From: Enterococcus caccae ATCC BAA-1240
Lineage (GTDB): Bacteria > Bacillota > Bacilli > Lactobacillales > Enterococcaceae
Length of the DNA stretch: 64,000 nucleotides
Reading direction: 5' to 3'
Assembly: GCF_000407145.1 (NCBI RefSeq)
Contig: NZ_KE136473.1
Span: 371,742-435,741, forward strand
Both the position numbers and the translations under genes were made by a program. Positions 1-8,841 of this stretch are shown here, piece by piece. Every line of letters starts with the position of its first letter. Position 1 is the first letter of the stretch. Under the pieces are notes generated by a model that was not told the DNA's origin, ran no database searches, and saw nothing but the letters and a program-made list of their open reading frames with translations.

Positions 1-1
1 A

Positions 2-1063
2 GTACCTAAAGCGATTCTAAATAAGACACTTCGTTTTCGAGCGTTGAATATACGGGTATTTTTCTCAAGTTTTATAGGAGCAATATTTGGTGTAGCAGCT
101 GCATTTTCAGGTTTAGGTGTTTATGCTTTAGTAATCTGCAGTGCTGTTCCACCTGTAATATCATTTATATTGAATTTCTCTGCGGTTAAAATTCGTTACA
201 CCTTCAGTTTAGATCCTAAACCGTTTTTATCTATTCAATCATTTAGCAGAAATCAGTTGTTTTTTACAGTTTTCAATTATTTATCAAGAAATGCTGATAA
301 TTTATTAGTTGGGAAATTTCTGGGTCCTGTACCAATAGCAAATTATCAAAAAAGTTATCAGCTACTTTCAATGCCTACTACTGTATTTTTGGGTGTAATA
401 ACACCTGTATTGCAACCTATACTTTCACAACATCAAGATAATGTACAATTTATTAGAGAATCATTTTTTAAGATTATTCGTGTTATAGCTTTATTGGCTT
501 TTCCAATAACTGTTTTTATGATGTTAAATGCAAAAGAAATAATTTTTTTCCTTTTTGGTCCTAAGTGGCATGGGGCAGTGATACCTTTTTTCATCTTGTC
601 ATTTAGTTTATGGGCTCAAATGCTGAACGCAGTGACAAGTAGCATATTTATGGCTAGAAATCACTCTAACAAGTTATTAATAAATGGAATTATTTCTTTT
701 GTAATTATGATTCCTAGTATTATTATCGGTGTAAATTTTGGAACAATTATATATGTTGCTATTTTTGTGTGCGTTGCTAACCTTGTAAATTTTCTTGTAT
801 CTTATTGGCTATTAATGAATAAAGCTTTAGAAGGAAGATTAATAGATGCATTGAAACAACTGATTACACCTGCTTTAATAGGTATACTAGTTGCAGCAAT
901 AATGTTTTTAACAAATCCTTTTCTTAGCTTCTCTAATTTCTTCTTGACTTTACTAGCAAGAGGGATTTTCTGGATAATTTTAGTATTTACTTGCATGTAT
1001 TTTTTAGGCGAAATCAAAGTAATTAAAAATTTGTTTATCAGAAGTAATGATGAAAATCAGTAA
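2..1063 (+). CDS. Polysaccharide flippase (Wzx/MATE-like), 5' end cut by window edge
   Basis: The reading frame is open from base 2, so the gene starts outside the window and only its C-terminal part of about 350 residues is present. It is a run of hydrophobic segments separated by short basic loops. The first visible residues (PKAILNKTLRFRAL, then a helix ending GLGVYALV) match the WzxC/RfbX type of lipid-linked oligosaccharide flippase, which turns undecaprenyl-linked repeat units across the membrane. The tail is Lys/Asn-rich and ends at TAA. The window edge hides its operon; a capsule or wall-polysaccharide cluster to the left is inferred. The exact glycan is unknown. Confidence 0.85.
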   Translation, partial: VPKAILNKTLRFRALNIRVFFSSFIGAIFGVAAAFSGLGVYALVICSAVPPVISFILNFSAVKIRYTFSLDPKPFLSIQSFSRNQLFFTVFNYLSRNADNLLVGKFLGPVPIANYQKSYQLLSMPTTVFLGVITPVLQPILSQHQDNVQFIRESFFKIIRVIALLAFPITVFMMLNAKEIIFFLFGPKWHGAVIPFFILSFSLWAQMLNAVTSSIFMARNHSNKLLINGIISFVIMIPSIIIGVNFGTIIYVAIFVCVANLVNFLVSYWLLMNKALEGRLIDALKQLITPALIGILVAAIMFLTNPFLSFSNFFLTLLARGIFWIILVFTCMYFLGEIKVIKNLFIRSNDENQ

Positions 1064-1360
1064 ATTTTATTTTATTGAACGATAGGTATTAGTGAATATA
1101 TCTAATGAAAAGAAGACAATTGGAAAATCTTCCTGTTTGTTTTTCTTATAAAAAAACAAATACTGTTTAAAGTTTATCCGAGAATGTCTTAATTTTTAGC
1201 AAAATATAATAAAGCGATCCTTACGATGCATCAGTAAATTTTTGGATGATCTTGTCGGGTTTGCTTTTTTACGTAATTGCTTTATAGCTTTCAATATAGT
1301 AAGATAAAAAAGTTAAGTAACTCATTAGATATATAATAAAAAGTTTGGAGATTGATTTAT
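1064..1360. other. Intergenic gap with no gene seen
   Basis: AT-rich stretch between the flippase and the muramidase. It contains short imperfect complementary segments (AGCAAA near 1197 and TTTGCT near 1260, followed by a T-run) that might form a weak terminator. TTTGGAG at 1344-1350 is the muramidase ribosome site. No ORF or clear -35/-10 pair was identified. Confidence 0.4.
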
Positions 1361-4300
1361 ATGAAAAAATTTTTTTCTTTGGGAGCTGTTTTTTTATGTT
1401 TATCTACATATGCATATATTCCTGTGCAAGTATTAGCGGAAGATAATTCCGATCAAGAAACGTCTATTCAAGAGACACCAGCTACATATGATAGTACCAA
1501 TAGTACTGAAATTGAAAGTTCTACAACGCCTAGTTCTAGTGAAGAACCGAATGAAGTATCTAACAGTGGTACTGAGGAAACGAGTGCTTTAATTGATGAA
1601 AATCTAGATTACTATGAACCTTCTCCGTTAGATCGTTCAAATTTGGCATTGAGTGGACGCTCTAGCAGAAGTACCCGAGAGGCTATTGATAGAGTGAATG
1701 CTGGGGAATCCAATCGACCAAGAGTCAGTTTTGTCGATGTTTCCTCACATAATGGTACAATTACTGTTGCCCAGTATCAGATGATGAAAATATATGGAGT
1801 GAAAGGAGTCGTTGTAAAACTAACAGAGGGAATGACTTACCTCAATCCTTATGCAGATTCACAAATAAAAAATGCGAAAAGTGCGGGGCTTAAAGTTTCG
1901 GTGTATCATTATAGTCATTATACTTCGGACTCTGGGGCTCAAGCAGAGGCAGCTTATTTTGCTAAAAATGCAATTGCCTTAGGTCTTTCCAAAGAAACAG
2001 TTATGGTATCTGATATTGAAGAGCCAGCTATGCGAATTGCTTCTTTGAACACAAATACTTTGGCCTTCAAAAATAAATTGAATAGTGACGGTTTTGGTAA
2101 AGTGGGATATTATTTATCAAGAAGTTGGTTGAATGTAGCAGGAGGTATATTTGATACTGGATTATTTGGTAAAAGTAATATTTGGGTAGCACAATATCCA
2201 TATTCACCAACGGCTTCTCAAAATTGGAATAATGACTTTTCGTCTTGGCAATGGTCTTCAAATTTTTATTTCCCAGGGATTGCTCATCCATTTGATATAA
2301 ATACGGATTATACGGGATTATTCACCGAAGAGTTGGAGTGGGACGAAAGCATTCCAGTTACAGGAACAACTACTATTATTGATAAAGTAGGTTCTGAGAC
2401 ATTTTACAGTGCCACAGCAAATTTAGAAACAAGTGGTCGTATACCAACTTCTGTCTATTTTTTAACGTGGTCAGAAAAAAATGGTCAAGATGATCTTCAC
2501 TGGTATCTTGGGCAAAGACACAGTGATGGAACGTATAGTGCAACTATCGATATAAAAAATCACAAAGATGCGGGTGATTATAATGTTCATACGTATATCC
2601 AACTGCCAAATGGGACATTGAAATTTATAACTAGTAATAAATTTACAGTTTCTAAACCAACCTTAAGTGCAGAAGTTGGTAATTATAATGCAGATAAAGG
2701 GACGTTTGATGTAAAAGTAACAGGAGTAAGTCCATCAGGAATAAGCCGAGTATCGGTTCCAGTGTGGAGTAAAGATAATCAATCAGATCTAAAATGGTAC
2801 GATGCTGTAAAACAATCTGATGGTACGTACAAAACTACAGTAGATATCAAGAATCATAATTATAATGTTGGAACATACAAAGTCCATGCATATATGTATT
2901 CAAATAATGGACTTACAGATAGTGTTGCGGCGAGTTCAATCAATGTAACACTTCCAAAGGTGAGTGGAGTAGCTGAGGTTAAAGATACAAACGGAAAAGA
3001 AACCTTGTATGCCGTAACAGCAGATATTTCGTTGGGAGTCTATGAATCAACAACTCCTGTTTATTTCTTAACGTGGTCAGAAAAAAATGGTCAAGACGAT
3101 CTCCAATGGTATCTTGGGCAAAGACACAGTGATGGAACGTATAGTGCAACTATCGATATAAAAAATCATAAAGATGCAGGAAATTACAATATTCATACGT
3201 ATATTAAACTTCCAGATGGAACAATGAAATATGTTACAAAGAATAATTTTACGGTTTCTAAACCAACCTTAAGTGCAGAAGTTGGTAATTATAATGCAGA
3301 TAAAGGGACGTTTGATGTAAAAGTAACAGGAGTAAGTCCATCAGGAATAAGCCGAGTATCGGTTCCGGTGTGGAGTAAAGATAATCAATCAGATCTAAAA
3401 TGGTACGATGCTGTAAAACAATCTGATGGTACGTACAAAACTACAGTAGATATCAAGAATCATAATTATAATGTTGGAACATACAAAGTCCATGCATATA
3501 TGTATTCAAATAATGGACTTACAGATAGTGTTGCGGCGAGTTCAATCAATGTAACACTTCCAAAGGTGAGTGGAGTAGCTGATGTTAAAGATACAAACGG
3601 AAAAGAAACATTGTATGCCATAACAGCAGATATTTCGTTGGGGGTCTATGGATCAACAACTCCTGTTTATTTCTTAACGTGGTCAGAAAAAAATGGTCAA
3701 GACGATCTCCAATGGTATCTTGGGCAAAGACACAGTGATGGAACGTATAGTGCAACTATCGATATAAAAAATCATAAAGATGCAGGAAATTACAATATTC
3801 ATACGTATATTAAACTTCCAGATGGAACAATGAAATATGTTACAAAGAATAATTTTACGGTTTCTAAACCAACCTTAAGTGCAGAAGTTGGTAATTATAA
3901 TGCAGATAAAGGGACGTTTGATGTAAAAGTAACAGGAGTAAGTCCATCAGGAATAAGCCGAGTATCGGTTCCGGTGTGGAGTAAAGATAATCAATCAGAT
4001 CTAAAATGGTACGATGCTGTAAAACAATCTGATGGTACGTACAAAACTACAGTAGATATCAAGAATCATAATTATAATGTTGGAACATACAAAGTCCATG
4101 CATATATGTATTCAAATAATGGACTTACAGATAGTATTGCGGCGAGTTCAATCAATGTAACACTTCCAAAGGTGAGTGGAGTAGCTGATGTTAAAGATAC
4201 AAACGGAAAAGAAACATTGTATGCCATAACAGCAGATATTTCGTTGGGGGTCTATGGATCAACAACTCCTGTTTATTTCTTAACGTGGTCAGAAAAAAAT

Positions 4301-4768
4301 GGTCAAGACGATCTCCAATGGTATCTTGGGCAAAGACACAGTGATGGAACGTATAGTGCAACTATCGATATAAAAAATCATAAAGATGCAGGAAATTACA
4401 ATATTCATACGTATATTAAACTTCCAGATGGAACAATGAAATATGTTACAAAGAATAATTTTACGGTTTCTAAACCAACCTTAAGTGCAGAAGTTGGTAA
4501 TTATAATGCAGATAAAGGGACGTTTGATGTAAAAGTAACAGGAGTAAGTCCATCAGGAATAAGCCGAGTATCGGTTCCGGTGTGGAGTAAAGATAATCAA
4601 TCAGATCTAAAATGGTACGATGCTGTAAAACAATCCGATGGTACGTACAAAACTACAGTAGATATCAAGAATCATAATTATAATGTTGGAACATACAAAG
4701 TCCATGCATATATGTATTCAAATAATGGACTTACAGATAGTATTGCTGCAACATCAATTATAATTTGA
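1361..4768 (+). CDS. Secreted GH25 muramidase with eight GBS-Bsp-like wall-binding modules
   Basis: Predicted exported peptidoglycan hydrolase of 1135 aa. The ATG at 1361 is chosen because GGAG (1347-1350) is 10 nt upstream; the TTG at 1352 is too close. A signal peptide ends near VLA-ED (residue 27), followed by a Ser/Thr/Glu-rich linker to about residue 115. A GH25 lysozyme domain (about 120-325) has VDVSSHNG with Asp126 and SDIEEP with Asp218 and Glu220, the expected acidic pair. The rest is an alternating A-B array of modules of about 100 aa resembling GBS_Bsp-like repeats, each with a W-S-K/E-N/D core and DGTY. The protein ends flush with the last B module with no LPXTG or other anchor. 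It likely cleaves the N-acetylmuramic acid bond in the wall; the modules probably bind wall. A terminator follows. Confidence 0.9.
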   Translation: MKKFFSLGAVFLCLSTYAYIPVQVLAEDNSDQETSIQETPATYDSTNSTEIESSTTPSSSEEPNEVSNSGTEETSALIDENLDYYEPSPLDRSNLALSGRSSRSTREAIDRVNAGESNRPRVSFVDVSSHNGTITVAQYQMMKIYGVKGVVVKLTEGMTYLNPYADSQIKNAKSAGLKVSVYHYSHYTSDSGAQAEAAYFAKNAIALGLSKETVMVSDIEEPAMRIASLNTNTLAFKNKLNSDGFGKVGYYLSRSWLNVAGGIFDTGLFGKSNIWVAQYPYSPTASQNWNNDFSSWQWSSNFYFPGIAHPFDINTDYTGLFTEELEWDESIPVTGTTTIIDKVGSETFYSATANLETSGRIPTSVYFLTWSEKNGQDDLHWYLGQRHSDGTYSATIDIKNHKDAGDYNVHTYIQLPNGTLKFITSNKFTVSKPTLSAEVGNYNADKGTFDVKVTGVSPSGISRVSVPVWSKDNQSDLKWYDAVKQSDGTYKTTVDIKNHNYNVGTYKVHAYMYSNNGLTDSVAASSINVTLPKVSGVAEVKDTNGKETLYAVTADISLGVYESTTPVYFLTWSEKNGQDDLQWYLGQRHSDGTYSATIDIKNHKDAGNYNIHTYIKLPDGTMKYVTKNNFTVSKPTLSAEVGNYNADKGTFDVKVTGVSPSGISRVSVPVWSKDNQSDLKWYDAVKQSDGTYKTTVDIKNHNYNVGTYKVHAYMYSNNGLTDSVAASSINVTLPKVSGVADVKDTNGKETLYAITADISLGVYGSTTPVYFLTWSEKNGQDDLQWYLGQRHSDGTYSATIDIKNHKDAGNYNIHTYIKLPDGTMKYVTKNNFTVSKPTLSAEVGNYNADKGTFDVKVTGVSPSGISRVSVPVWSKDNQSDLKWYDAVKQSDGTYKTTVDIKNHNYNVGTYKVHAYMYSNNGLTDSIAASSINVTLPKVSGVADVKDTNGKETLYAITADISLGVYGSTTPVYFLTWSEKNGQDDLQWYLGQRHSDGTYSATIDIKNHKDAGNYNIHTYIKLPDGTMKYVTKNNFTVSKPTLSAEVGNYNADKGTFDVKVTGVSPSGISRVSVPVWSKDNQSDLKWYDAVKQSDGTYKTTVDIKNHNYNVGTYKVHAYMYSNNGLTDSIAATSIII
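2360..4766 (+). repeat. Four tandem 606-bp coding repeats
   Basis: The word TCTAAACCAACC recurs at 2651, 3257, 3863 and 4469, exactly 606 bp (202 codons) apart. Each unit encodes one A and one B module of the muramidase. Units 2-4 are almost identical at the nucleotide level, including silent positions; the A half of unit 1 is clearly more diverged. The array stays in frame. This points to recent unequal exchange and to a copy number that may vary among strains. Confidence 0.97.
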
Positions 4769-4842
4769 TAAAGATAATGTTAGTATGACTAGAAATAAAT
4801 GGTTAATAAATTTTTTTAAAAGAGTTAAATCGGCTTTATTTG

Positions 4843-4871
4843 ACCTTAGAGTGAATTACTCTAAGGTTTTT
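4843..4871 (+). terminator. Terminator of the muramidase gene
   Basis: Perfect 10-bp stem ACCTTAGAGT / ACTCTAAGGT with loop GAATT, followed by a T-run. Confidence 0.85.
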
Positions 4872-5108
4872 ACTTAATTGAAAAATATAGCTATAGACTA
4901 ATGATTTAAATGATCTGTTTAGGCTAACGATTTAACTACTTCTACTAAAATTTAAATAAAATAGGAAAGACATTTTCTAGTAAATTTTATTAAGGAATGT
5001 TAATCGTTTTTCTTTAACAGAGGTAAGATAAGATCTATAATAAATCCTTCTAATAGTTTGATACTCATTATTATGAATGATACAATAATTTCGATTGGAG
5101 GGGCTATT
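4872..5108. other. Intergenic gap before the glycerophosphodiesterase gene
   Basis: AT-rich DNA with no ORF that has a ribosome site. GGAGGGG at 5097-5103 belongs to the next gene. No convincing operator was seen. Confidence 0.4.
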
Positions 5109-5852
5109 GTGACAAAAGTTATCGCTCATCGTGGTAGTAAAGGAACCCATCCAGAAAATACTTTGGCAGCTTTCAAAGAAGCTGTTCGTGTTAATTCTGA
5201 TGGAATCGAGTTAGATGTCCAGTTATCAAAAGATAATCAGTTGGTTGTAATTCATGATGAAACAGTTGATCGTACTACTAATGGTCATGGAACAGTTGGA
5301 GGGTTAACGTTAGTTGAACTAAAACAGCTTGATGCTGGTAGCTGGTTTGAAAAAAATCCAATGTTTCAGGAGATTCCAACCTTAGAAGAAGTTTTGGTTC
5401 TGCTTAAAAAAGAAGATTTTCAAGGTTTATTGAATATTGAAATCAAAACAGATAACGTTCATTATGAAGGAATTGAGCAAAAAATTATTCAGCTTATGCA
5501 GTCTCAAGTTTGGCCTTTTGAATATATGTATTCAAGCTTCTATTTTAAAAGTTTAGAAAAAATCTGGGCAATCGAAAAAAATCAAAAAATCGCTTCAGTA
5601 TTCGAATTATCCGCTGAAGATGAGCAACTAGCAATTGGAACAGGCTTTATTGAAGGGATTCATCCAAATATTGAATGGGTTCTCACTCATTTAGATGAAT
5701 TGGATGAGTTTCCCAAATCAATTAGACCTTGGACCGTTAACAAAGCAGAACAAATGAATATCTGTTTTGCCTATCAATTAGCTGGGATTCATACTGATTT
5801 CCCAGAAAAGGCATTAGAATTACGTAGGTTGGGACAAATAAAGGGTGACTAA
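5109..5852 (+). CDS. Glycerophosphodiester phosphodiesterase
   Basis: Cytosolic GDPD-family enzyme of 247 aa, predicted to hydrolyse glycerophosphodiesters to sn-glycerol 3-phosphate and an alcohol. The GTG at 5109 is chosen because GGAGGGG ends 5 nt before it and the protein then begins directly with the conserved IAHRG. Visible catalytic motifs are HRG with PENT at the N-terminus, the metal pair in GIELDVQ, and the general acid/base His in VVIHDETVDRTT. There is no signal peptide, so it acts on internal or imported substrates. The stop codon lies 1 nt before the proposed miaA start, so the two genes are probably cotranscribed. Confidence 0.9.
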   Translation: MTKVIAHRGSKGTHPENTLAAFKEAVRVNSDGIELDVQLSKDNQLVVIHDETVDRTTNGHGTVGGLTLVELKQLDAGSWFEKNPMFQEIPTLEEVLVLLKKEDFQGLLNIEIKTDNVHYEGIEQKIIQLMQSQVWPFEYMYSSFYFKSLEKIWAIEKNQKIASVFELSAEDEQLAIGTGFIEGIHPNIEWVLTHLDELDEFPKSIRPWTVNKAEQMNICFAYQLAGIHTDFPEKALELRRLGQIKGD

Positions 5853-5853
5853 A

Positions 5854-6774
5854 TTGAAAAAAGTGTTAGTAATTGTAGGTCCAACAGCTGTTGGAAAAAC
5901 AGCATTAAGTATTGAGTTAGCTAAAAAATTAAATGGGGAAATCATCAGTGGTGATTCGATGCAGGTATATAAAAAACTCGATATCGGGACAGCAAAAGTA
6001 ACGGAAGAAGAAAGAGCAGGAATTCCGCATCATTTGATTGATTGCCGTGAATTGACTGAGACATACTCAGTTGCTGATTTTCAAAAAGAAGGGCGTCAGT
6101 TTATTGAGGAAATTTTAGGGAGGGGGAACCTTCCGATTGTTGTTGGTGGAACAGGATTGTATGTTCAAGCTTTACTGTATGATTTTGAGTTAGGATCACA
6201 AGATGAGTCGACTGAAATTCGTCAAGAGTACGAGCTTTTTGCGGAAGCACATGGAAACAAAGCGTTGTGGAATCTACTTCAACAAAAAGATCCTCAAGCA
6301 GCTGAAAGTATTCATTTTAACAATCGTAAGAAAGTTGTCCGAGCATTAGAAGTGTTCGATAAAACAGGCTATAGTATTCTTCAACCAAAAGAAAAACCAA
6401 AAAAGTTATATGATTATTTTCTAATCGGCTTAGAAACAGAGCGTTCCGTCCTATATAATCGAATCAATAATCGTGTCGATATCATGATAGCTCAGGGACT
6501 TTTAAAAGAAGCTGAGTTACTATACAAAAATAAAACGCAACAATCGATTCAAGGTATAGGATATAAAGAATTTTTCCCTTATTTTGAAGGAAAAGAAACA
6601 TTAGCTGAAGCAACTGAACAAGTAAAGCAAAATTCAAGAAGATATGCGAAAAGGCAATTGACCTGGTTTAGAAATCGCATGAATGCCAGTTGGTGGGATT
6701 TAGTACAAACACCAGATTCTATTTTAGAATTAGAAAATGAAATAGAAAACTGGCTGGATTCTTCGGAAGGATAA
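5854..6774 (+). CDS. miaA: tRNA dimethylallyltransferase MiaA
   Basis: Transfers a dimethylallyl group to N6 of A37 in tRNAs reading UNN codons. The product begins KKVLVIVGPTAVGKTALS (P-loop), then GEIISGDSMQVY and PHHLID, GGTGLYVQALLY, and ends with RRYAKRQLTWFRN, all MiaA signatures. Length is 306 aa, normal for the family. The TTG at 5854 is preferred over the GTG at 5845 because AAGGG (5841-5845) is 8 nt upstream of the TTG but abuts the GTG. It sits 3 nt before hflX, the miaA-hflX order known from many bacteria. Confidence 0.95.
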   Translation: MKKVLVIVGPTAVGKTALSIELAKKLNGEIISGDSMQVYKKLDIGTAKVTEEERAGIPHHLIDCRELTETYSVADFQKEGRQFIEEILGRGNLPIVVGGTGLYVQALLYDFELGSQDESTEIRQEYELFAEAHGNKALWNLLQQKDPQAAESIHFNNRKKVVRALEVFDKTGYSILQPKEKPKKLYDYFLIGLETERSVLYNRINNRVDIMIAQGLLKEAELLYKNKTQQSIQGIGYKEFFPYFEGKETLAEATEQVKQNSRRYAKRQLTWFRNRMNASWWDLVQTPDSILELENEIENWLDSSEG

Positions 6775-6777
6775 ACA

Positions 6778-8019
6778 ATGGATAAAGTAGCAGAAAAGGT
6801 TATTTTAGTAGGTGTTGAAACAGAGGCAAACTATACTCAATTTGAAGCTTCTATGAAGGAACTGAAAAATTTGACTAAGACCGCACAAGGTGAAGTCGTA
6901 TTTTCACTAACACAAAAACGACCTCGCGTGGATTCCCAGACAGTGATCGGCAAAGGAAAAGTAGAAGAGCTTGTTCAATTGATTGATGCTTATGAAGCAG
7001 ATATTGTCATTTTTAATCATGAATTAACGCCAAGACAAAATCAGTTGATTGTGGAAGCAGTAGGTATAAAAGTAATTGATCGAGTTCAATTAATCTTAGA
7101 TATTTTTGCAATGCGGGCGCGTTCAAAAGAAGGCAAATTACAAGTTGAGTTGGCTCAGTTGAATTATTTACTCCCTCGATTGATTGGACAAGGAAAACAA
7201 TTGTCTCGTTTAGGAGGAGGAATTGGAACAAGAGGTCCTGGAGAAACAAAGCTTGAATCGGATCGCCGACATATTCGGAATAAAATTACAGCAATTAAAC
7301 GTGAACTAAAAGAAGTAACGGCTCATCGTGAGCGTAGTAGACAAAAACGCCAATCATCCGATATATTTCAAATTGGTTTGATAGGTTATACAAATGCAGG
7401 TAAATCGACTATTTTAAATCTGCTGACAACAGCTGGCGCATACTCAGAAGATCAATTATTTGCGACCTTAGATCCACTAACAAAAAAATGGCAACTACCA
7501 CAAGGCATGATTGTAACCTTAACAGATACCGTAGGTTTTATTCAAGACCTGCCAACGCAACTGATTGAAGCGTTTCAATCAACTCTGGAGGAAAGCCGCA
7601 ATATGGATCTATTGTTACATGTAGTTGATGCAAGTGCTGAAGATCGTTTACAGCATGAACAAACAGTTGTTGCATTACTAAATGATCTAGGTTTAGAAAA
7701 AGTTCCTGTTTTGACTGTGTATAATAAAAGTGATCAAATTGATGATATTGATTTTGTTCCGACATTGTTTCCAAATGTCTTAGTGTCAGCCAAAAGTACC
7801 TTAGGTAAAGAGCAATTGACAAGATCAGTTAGAGAAATAATGATGGAGCTGTTGGTGCCATACGAGCTTGATATTCCAACAAATCAAGGGCAGCAGTTAA
7901 GTGACATGACGCGTCATACATTACTTTTATCAGAGACATTTGAAGAATCTGAAAATGCATACCATGTTAAAGGGTTTGCAAAAAAGAATTCTAAATGGAT
8001 ACGATCATTAGAAGAATAA
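6778..8019 (+). CDS. hflX: GTPase HflX
   Basis: Ribosome-associated GTPase, 413 aa, which in characterised bacteria splits stalled or heat-damaged 70S ribosomes. An N-terminal HflX domain (GVETEANYT to the basic coiled segment ending near residue 190, with SRLGGGIGTRGPGETKLE) precedes the G domain. G1 is GYTNAGKST, G3 is DTVGF, G4 is NKSD, and the switch I Thr is in FATLDPLTKK. The start ATG has GGAAGGA upstream and follows the miaA stop by 3 nt. A terminator follows, so the GDPD-miaA-hflX unit likely ends here. Confidence 0.96.
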   Translation: MDKVAEKVILVGVETEANYTQFEASMKELKNLTKTAQGEVVFSLTQKRPRVDSQTVIGKGKVEELVQLIDAYEADIVIFNHELTPRQNQLIVEAVGIKVIDRVQLILDIFAMRARSKEGKLQVELAQLNYLLPRLIGQGKQLSRLGGGIGTRGPGETKLESDRRHIRNKITAIKRELKEVTAHRERSRQKRQSSDIFQIGLIGYTNAGKSTILNLLTTAGAYSEDQLFATLDPLTKKWQLPQGMIVTLTDTVGFIQDLPTQLIEAFQSTLEESRNMDLLLHVVDASAEDRLQHEQTVVALLNDLGLEKVPVLTVYNKSDQIDDIDFVPTLFPNVLVSAKSTLGKEQLTRSVREIMMELLVPYELDIPTNQGQQLSDMTRHTLLLSETFEESENAYHVKGFAKKNSKWIRSLEE

Positions 8020-8066
8020 AAGTACTATAGATGTTCGAGTCTAATAATGCAATGGCATATTATATA

Positions 8067-8112
8067 ACTTAGTAAGAGAATTGTTGAATCGGTTCTTTTA
8101 CTAAGTTTTTTA
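8067..8112 (+). terminator. Terminator after hflX
   Basis: ACTTAGTAAGAGAA (8067-8080) pairs with TTCTTTTACTAAGT (8093-8106) with one mismatch; a T-run follows. Confidence 0.8.
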
Positions 8113-8212
8113 TTTATGTAGTCTTTTTTTTCAAAGATTTACTAGTCAACTATGGAAAAAAGGGTATAAAATGCTACCGATATAAAGTTTTTTAATGTAT
8201 TTTTTTAGTTTA

Positions 8213-8265
8213 TGTCAGAAAACCTAACATAAATCGTTGACAATAGAAAAAAGTATTGATATCCT
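8213..8265 (+). promoter_or_regulatory. GlnR box and upstream promoter of glnRA
   Basis: TGTCA-N7-TAACA at 8213-8229 is an exact match to the GlnR/TnrA consensus TGTNA-N7-TNACA. It lies just upstream of TTGACA (8237-8242), a 17-nt spacer and TATCCT (8260-8265). Position and motif suggest repression by GlnR when nitrogen is plentiful; this is inferred from Bacillus and Streptococcus GlnR biology. Confidence 0.85.
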
Positions 8266-8313
8266 ATACCTAATCTATCTAGCTAAGCAGGTTAGCTTCT
8301 CTGAAAAAAGATA

Positions 8314-8346
8314 AAATCTGTCTGTGATAAAAATTGACACAGATTT
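8314..8346 (+). promoter_or_regulatory. Second GlnR box inside a hairpin
   Basis: TGTGA-N7-TGACA at 8323-8339 is a second exact GlnR consensus match. It is nested in a wider inverted repeat, AAATCTGT (8314-8321) with ACAGATTT (8339-8346), followed by GTTTTCCTATTTTT. Transcripts from the upstream promoter could fold this as a weak terminator; transcripts from the downstream promoter start after it. Confidence 0.75.
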
Positions 8347-8380
8347 GTTTTCCTATTTTTCTGTTGAAATTGAATGAGCC

Positions 8381-8389
8381 TGCTATAGT
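8381..8389 (+). promoter_or_regulatory. Extended -10 promoter proximal to glnR
   Basis: TGCTATAGT is an extended -10 element (TGnTATAGT). The -35 match is weak (TGTTGA at 8362-8367). The expected start near 8396 gives a short leader to the ATG at 8415. The second GlnR box lies about 60 bp upstream of that start. Confidence 0.55.
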
Positions 8390-8414
8390 TTTATATTAAG
8401 AGAGGGGGGTGGAT

Positions 8415-8798
8415 ATGAGAGAGAAGGAACTGAGAAGATCGATGTCCGTTTTTCCAATTGGTACAGTTATGAAACTGACAGATTTATCAGCACGTCAAAT
8501 CCGTTATTATGAAGAGCAGGATTTGATTCATCCAGAAAGAAGCGAAGGGAACCGCCGTATGTATTCACTAAATGACATTGATGTATTATTGGAAATCAAA
8601 GATTATTTGTCAGATGGTCTAAATATGGCAGGGATCAAACGTGTTTATGAAATGAAGCTGGAAGAGCAAATGCATGCCCAAGAATCAAATAAGCCGCTAA
8701 CTGATGAAGATGTTCGCAAAATTTTATATGATGAACTGATTTCTCAAGGTGGACTTACTCAACAGAATCCATTCCAATCCAGAGGGCCAAAATTGTAA
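8415..8798 (+). CDS. glnR: Nitrogen regulator GlnR (MerR family)
   Basis: Repressor of 127 aa that responds to feedback-inhibited glutamine synthetase in related Firmicutes. The MerR-type winged helix is clear: FPIGTVMKLTDLSARQIRYYEEQ, then HPERSEGNRRMYS. The C-terminal tail is short, as in GlnR, and ends with a basic segment (QSRGPKL). The ATG at 8415 has GAGGGGGG 5 nt upstream, so the GTG at 8409 inside that tract is rejected. It is followed 43 nt later by glnA, the classical glnRA operon, and two GlnR boxes upstream imply autoregulation. Confidence 0.95.
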   Translation: MREKELRRSMSVFPIGTVMKLTDLSARQIRYYEEQDLIHPERSEGNRRMYSLNDIDVLLEIKDYLSDGLNMAGIKRVYEMKLEEQMHAQESNKPLTDEDVRKILYDELISQGGLTQQNPFQSRGPKL

Positions 8799-8841
8799 CA
8801 TTTGAGATTCATACAAAAAATGAAGGACGTGAAGGAATACT

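Noticed and set aside
2360..4766. CRISPR-like repeat array
   Set aside because: The units are 606 bp, contiguous, in frame and coding, with no spacers.
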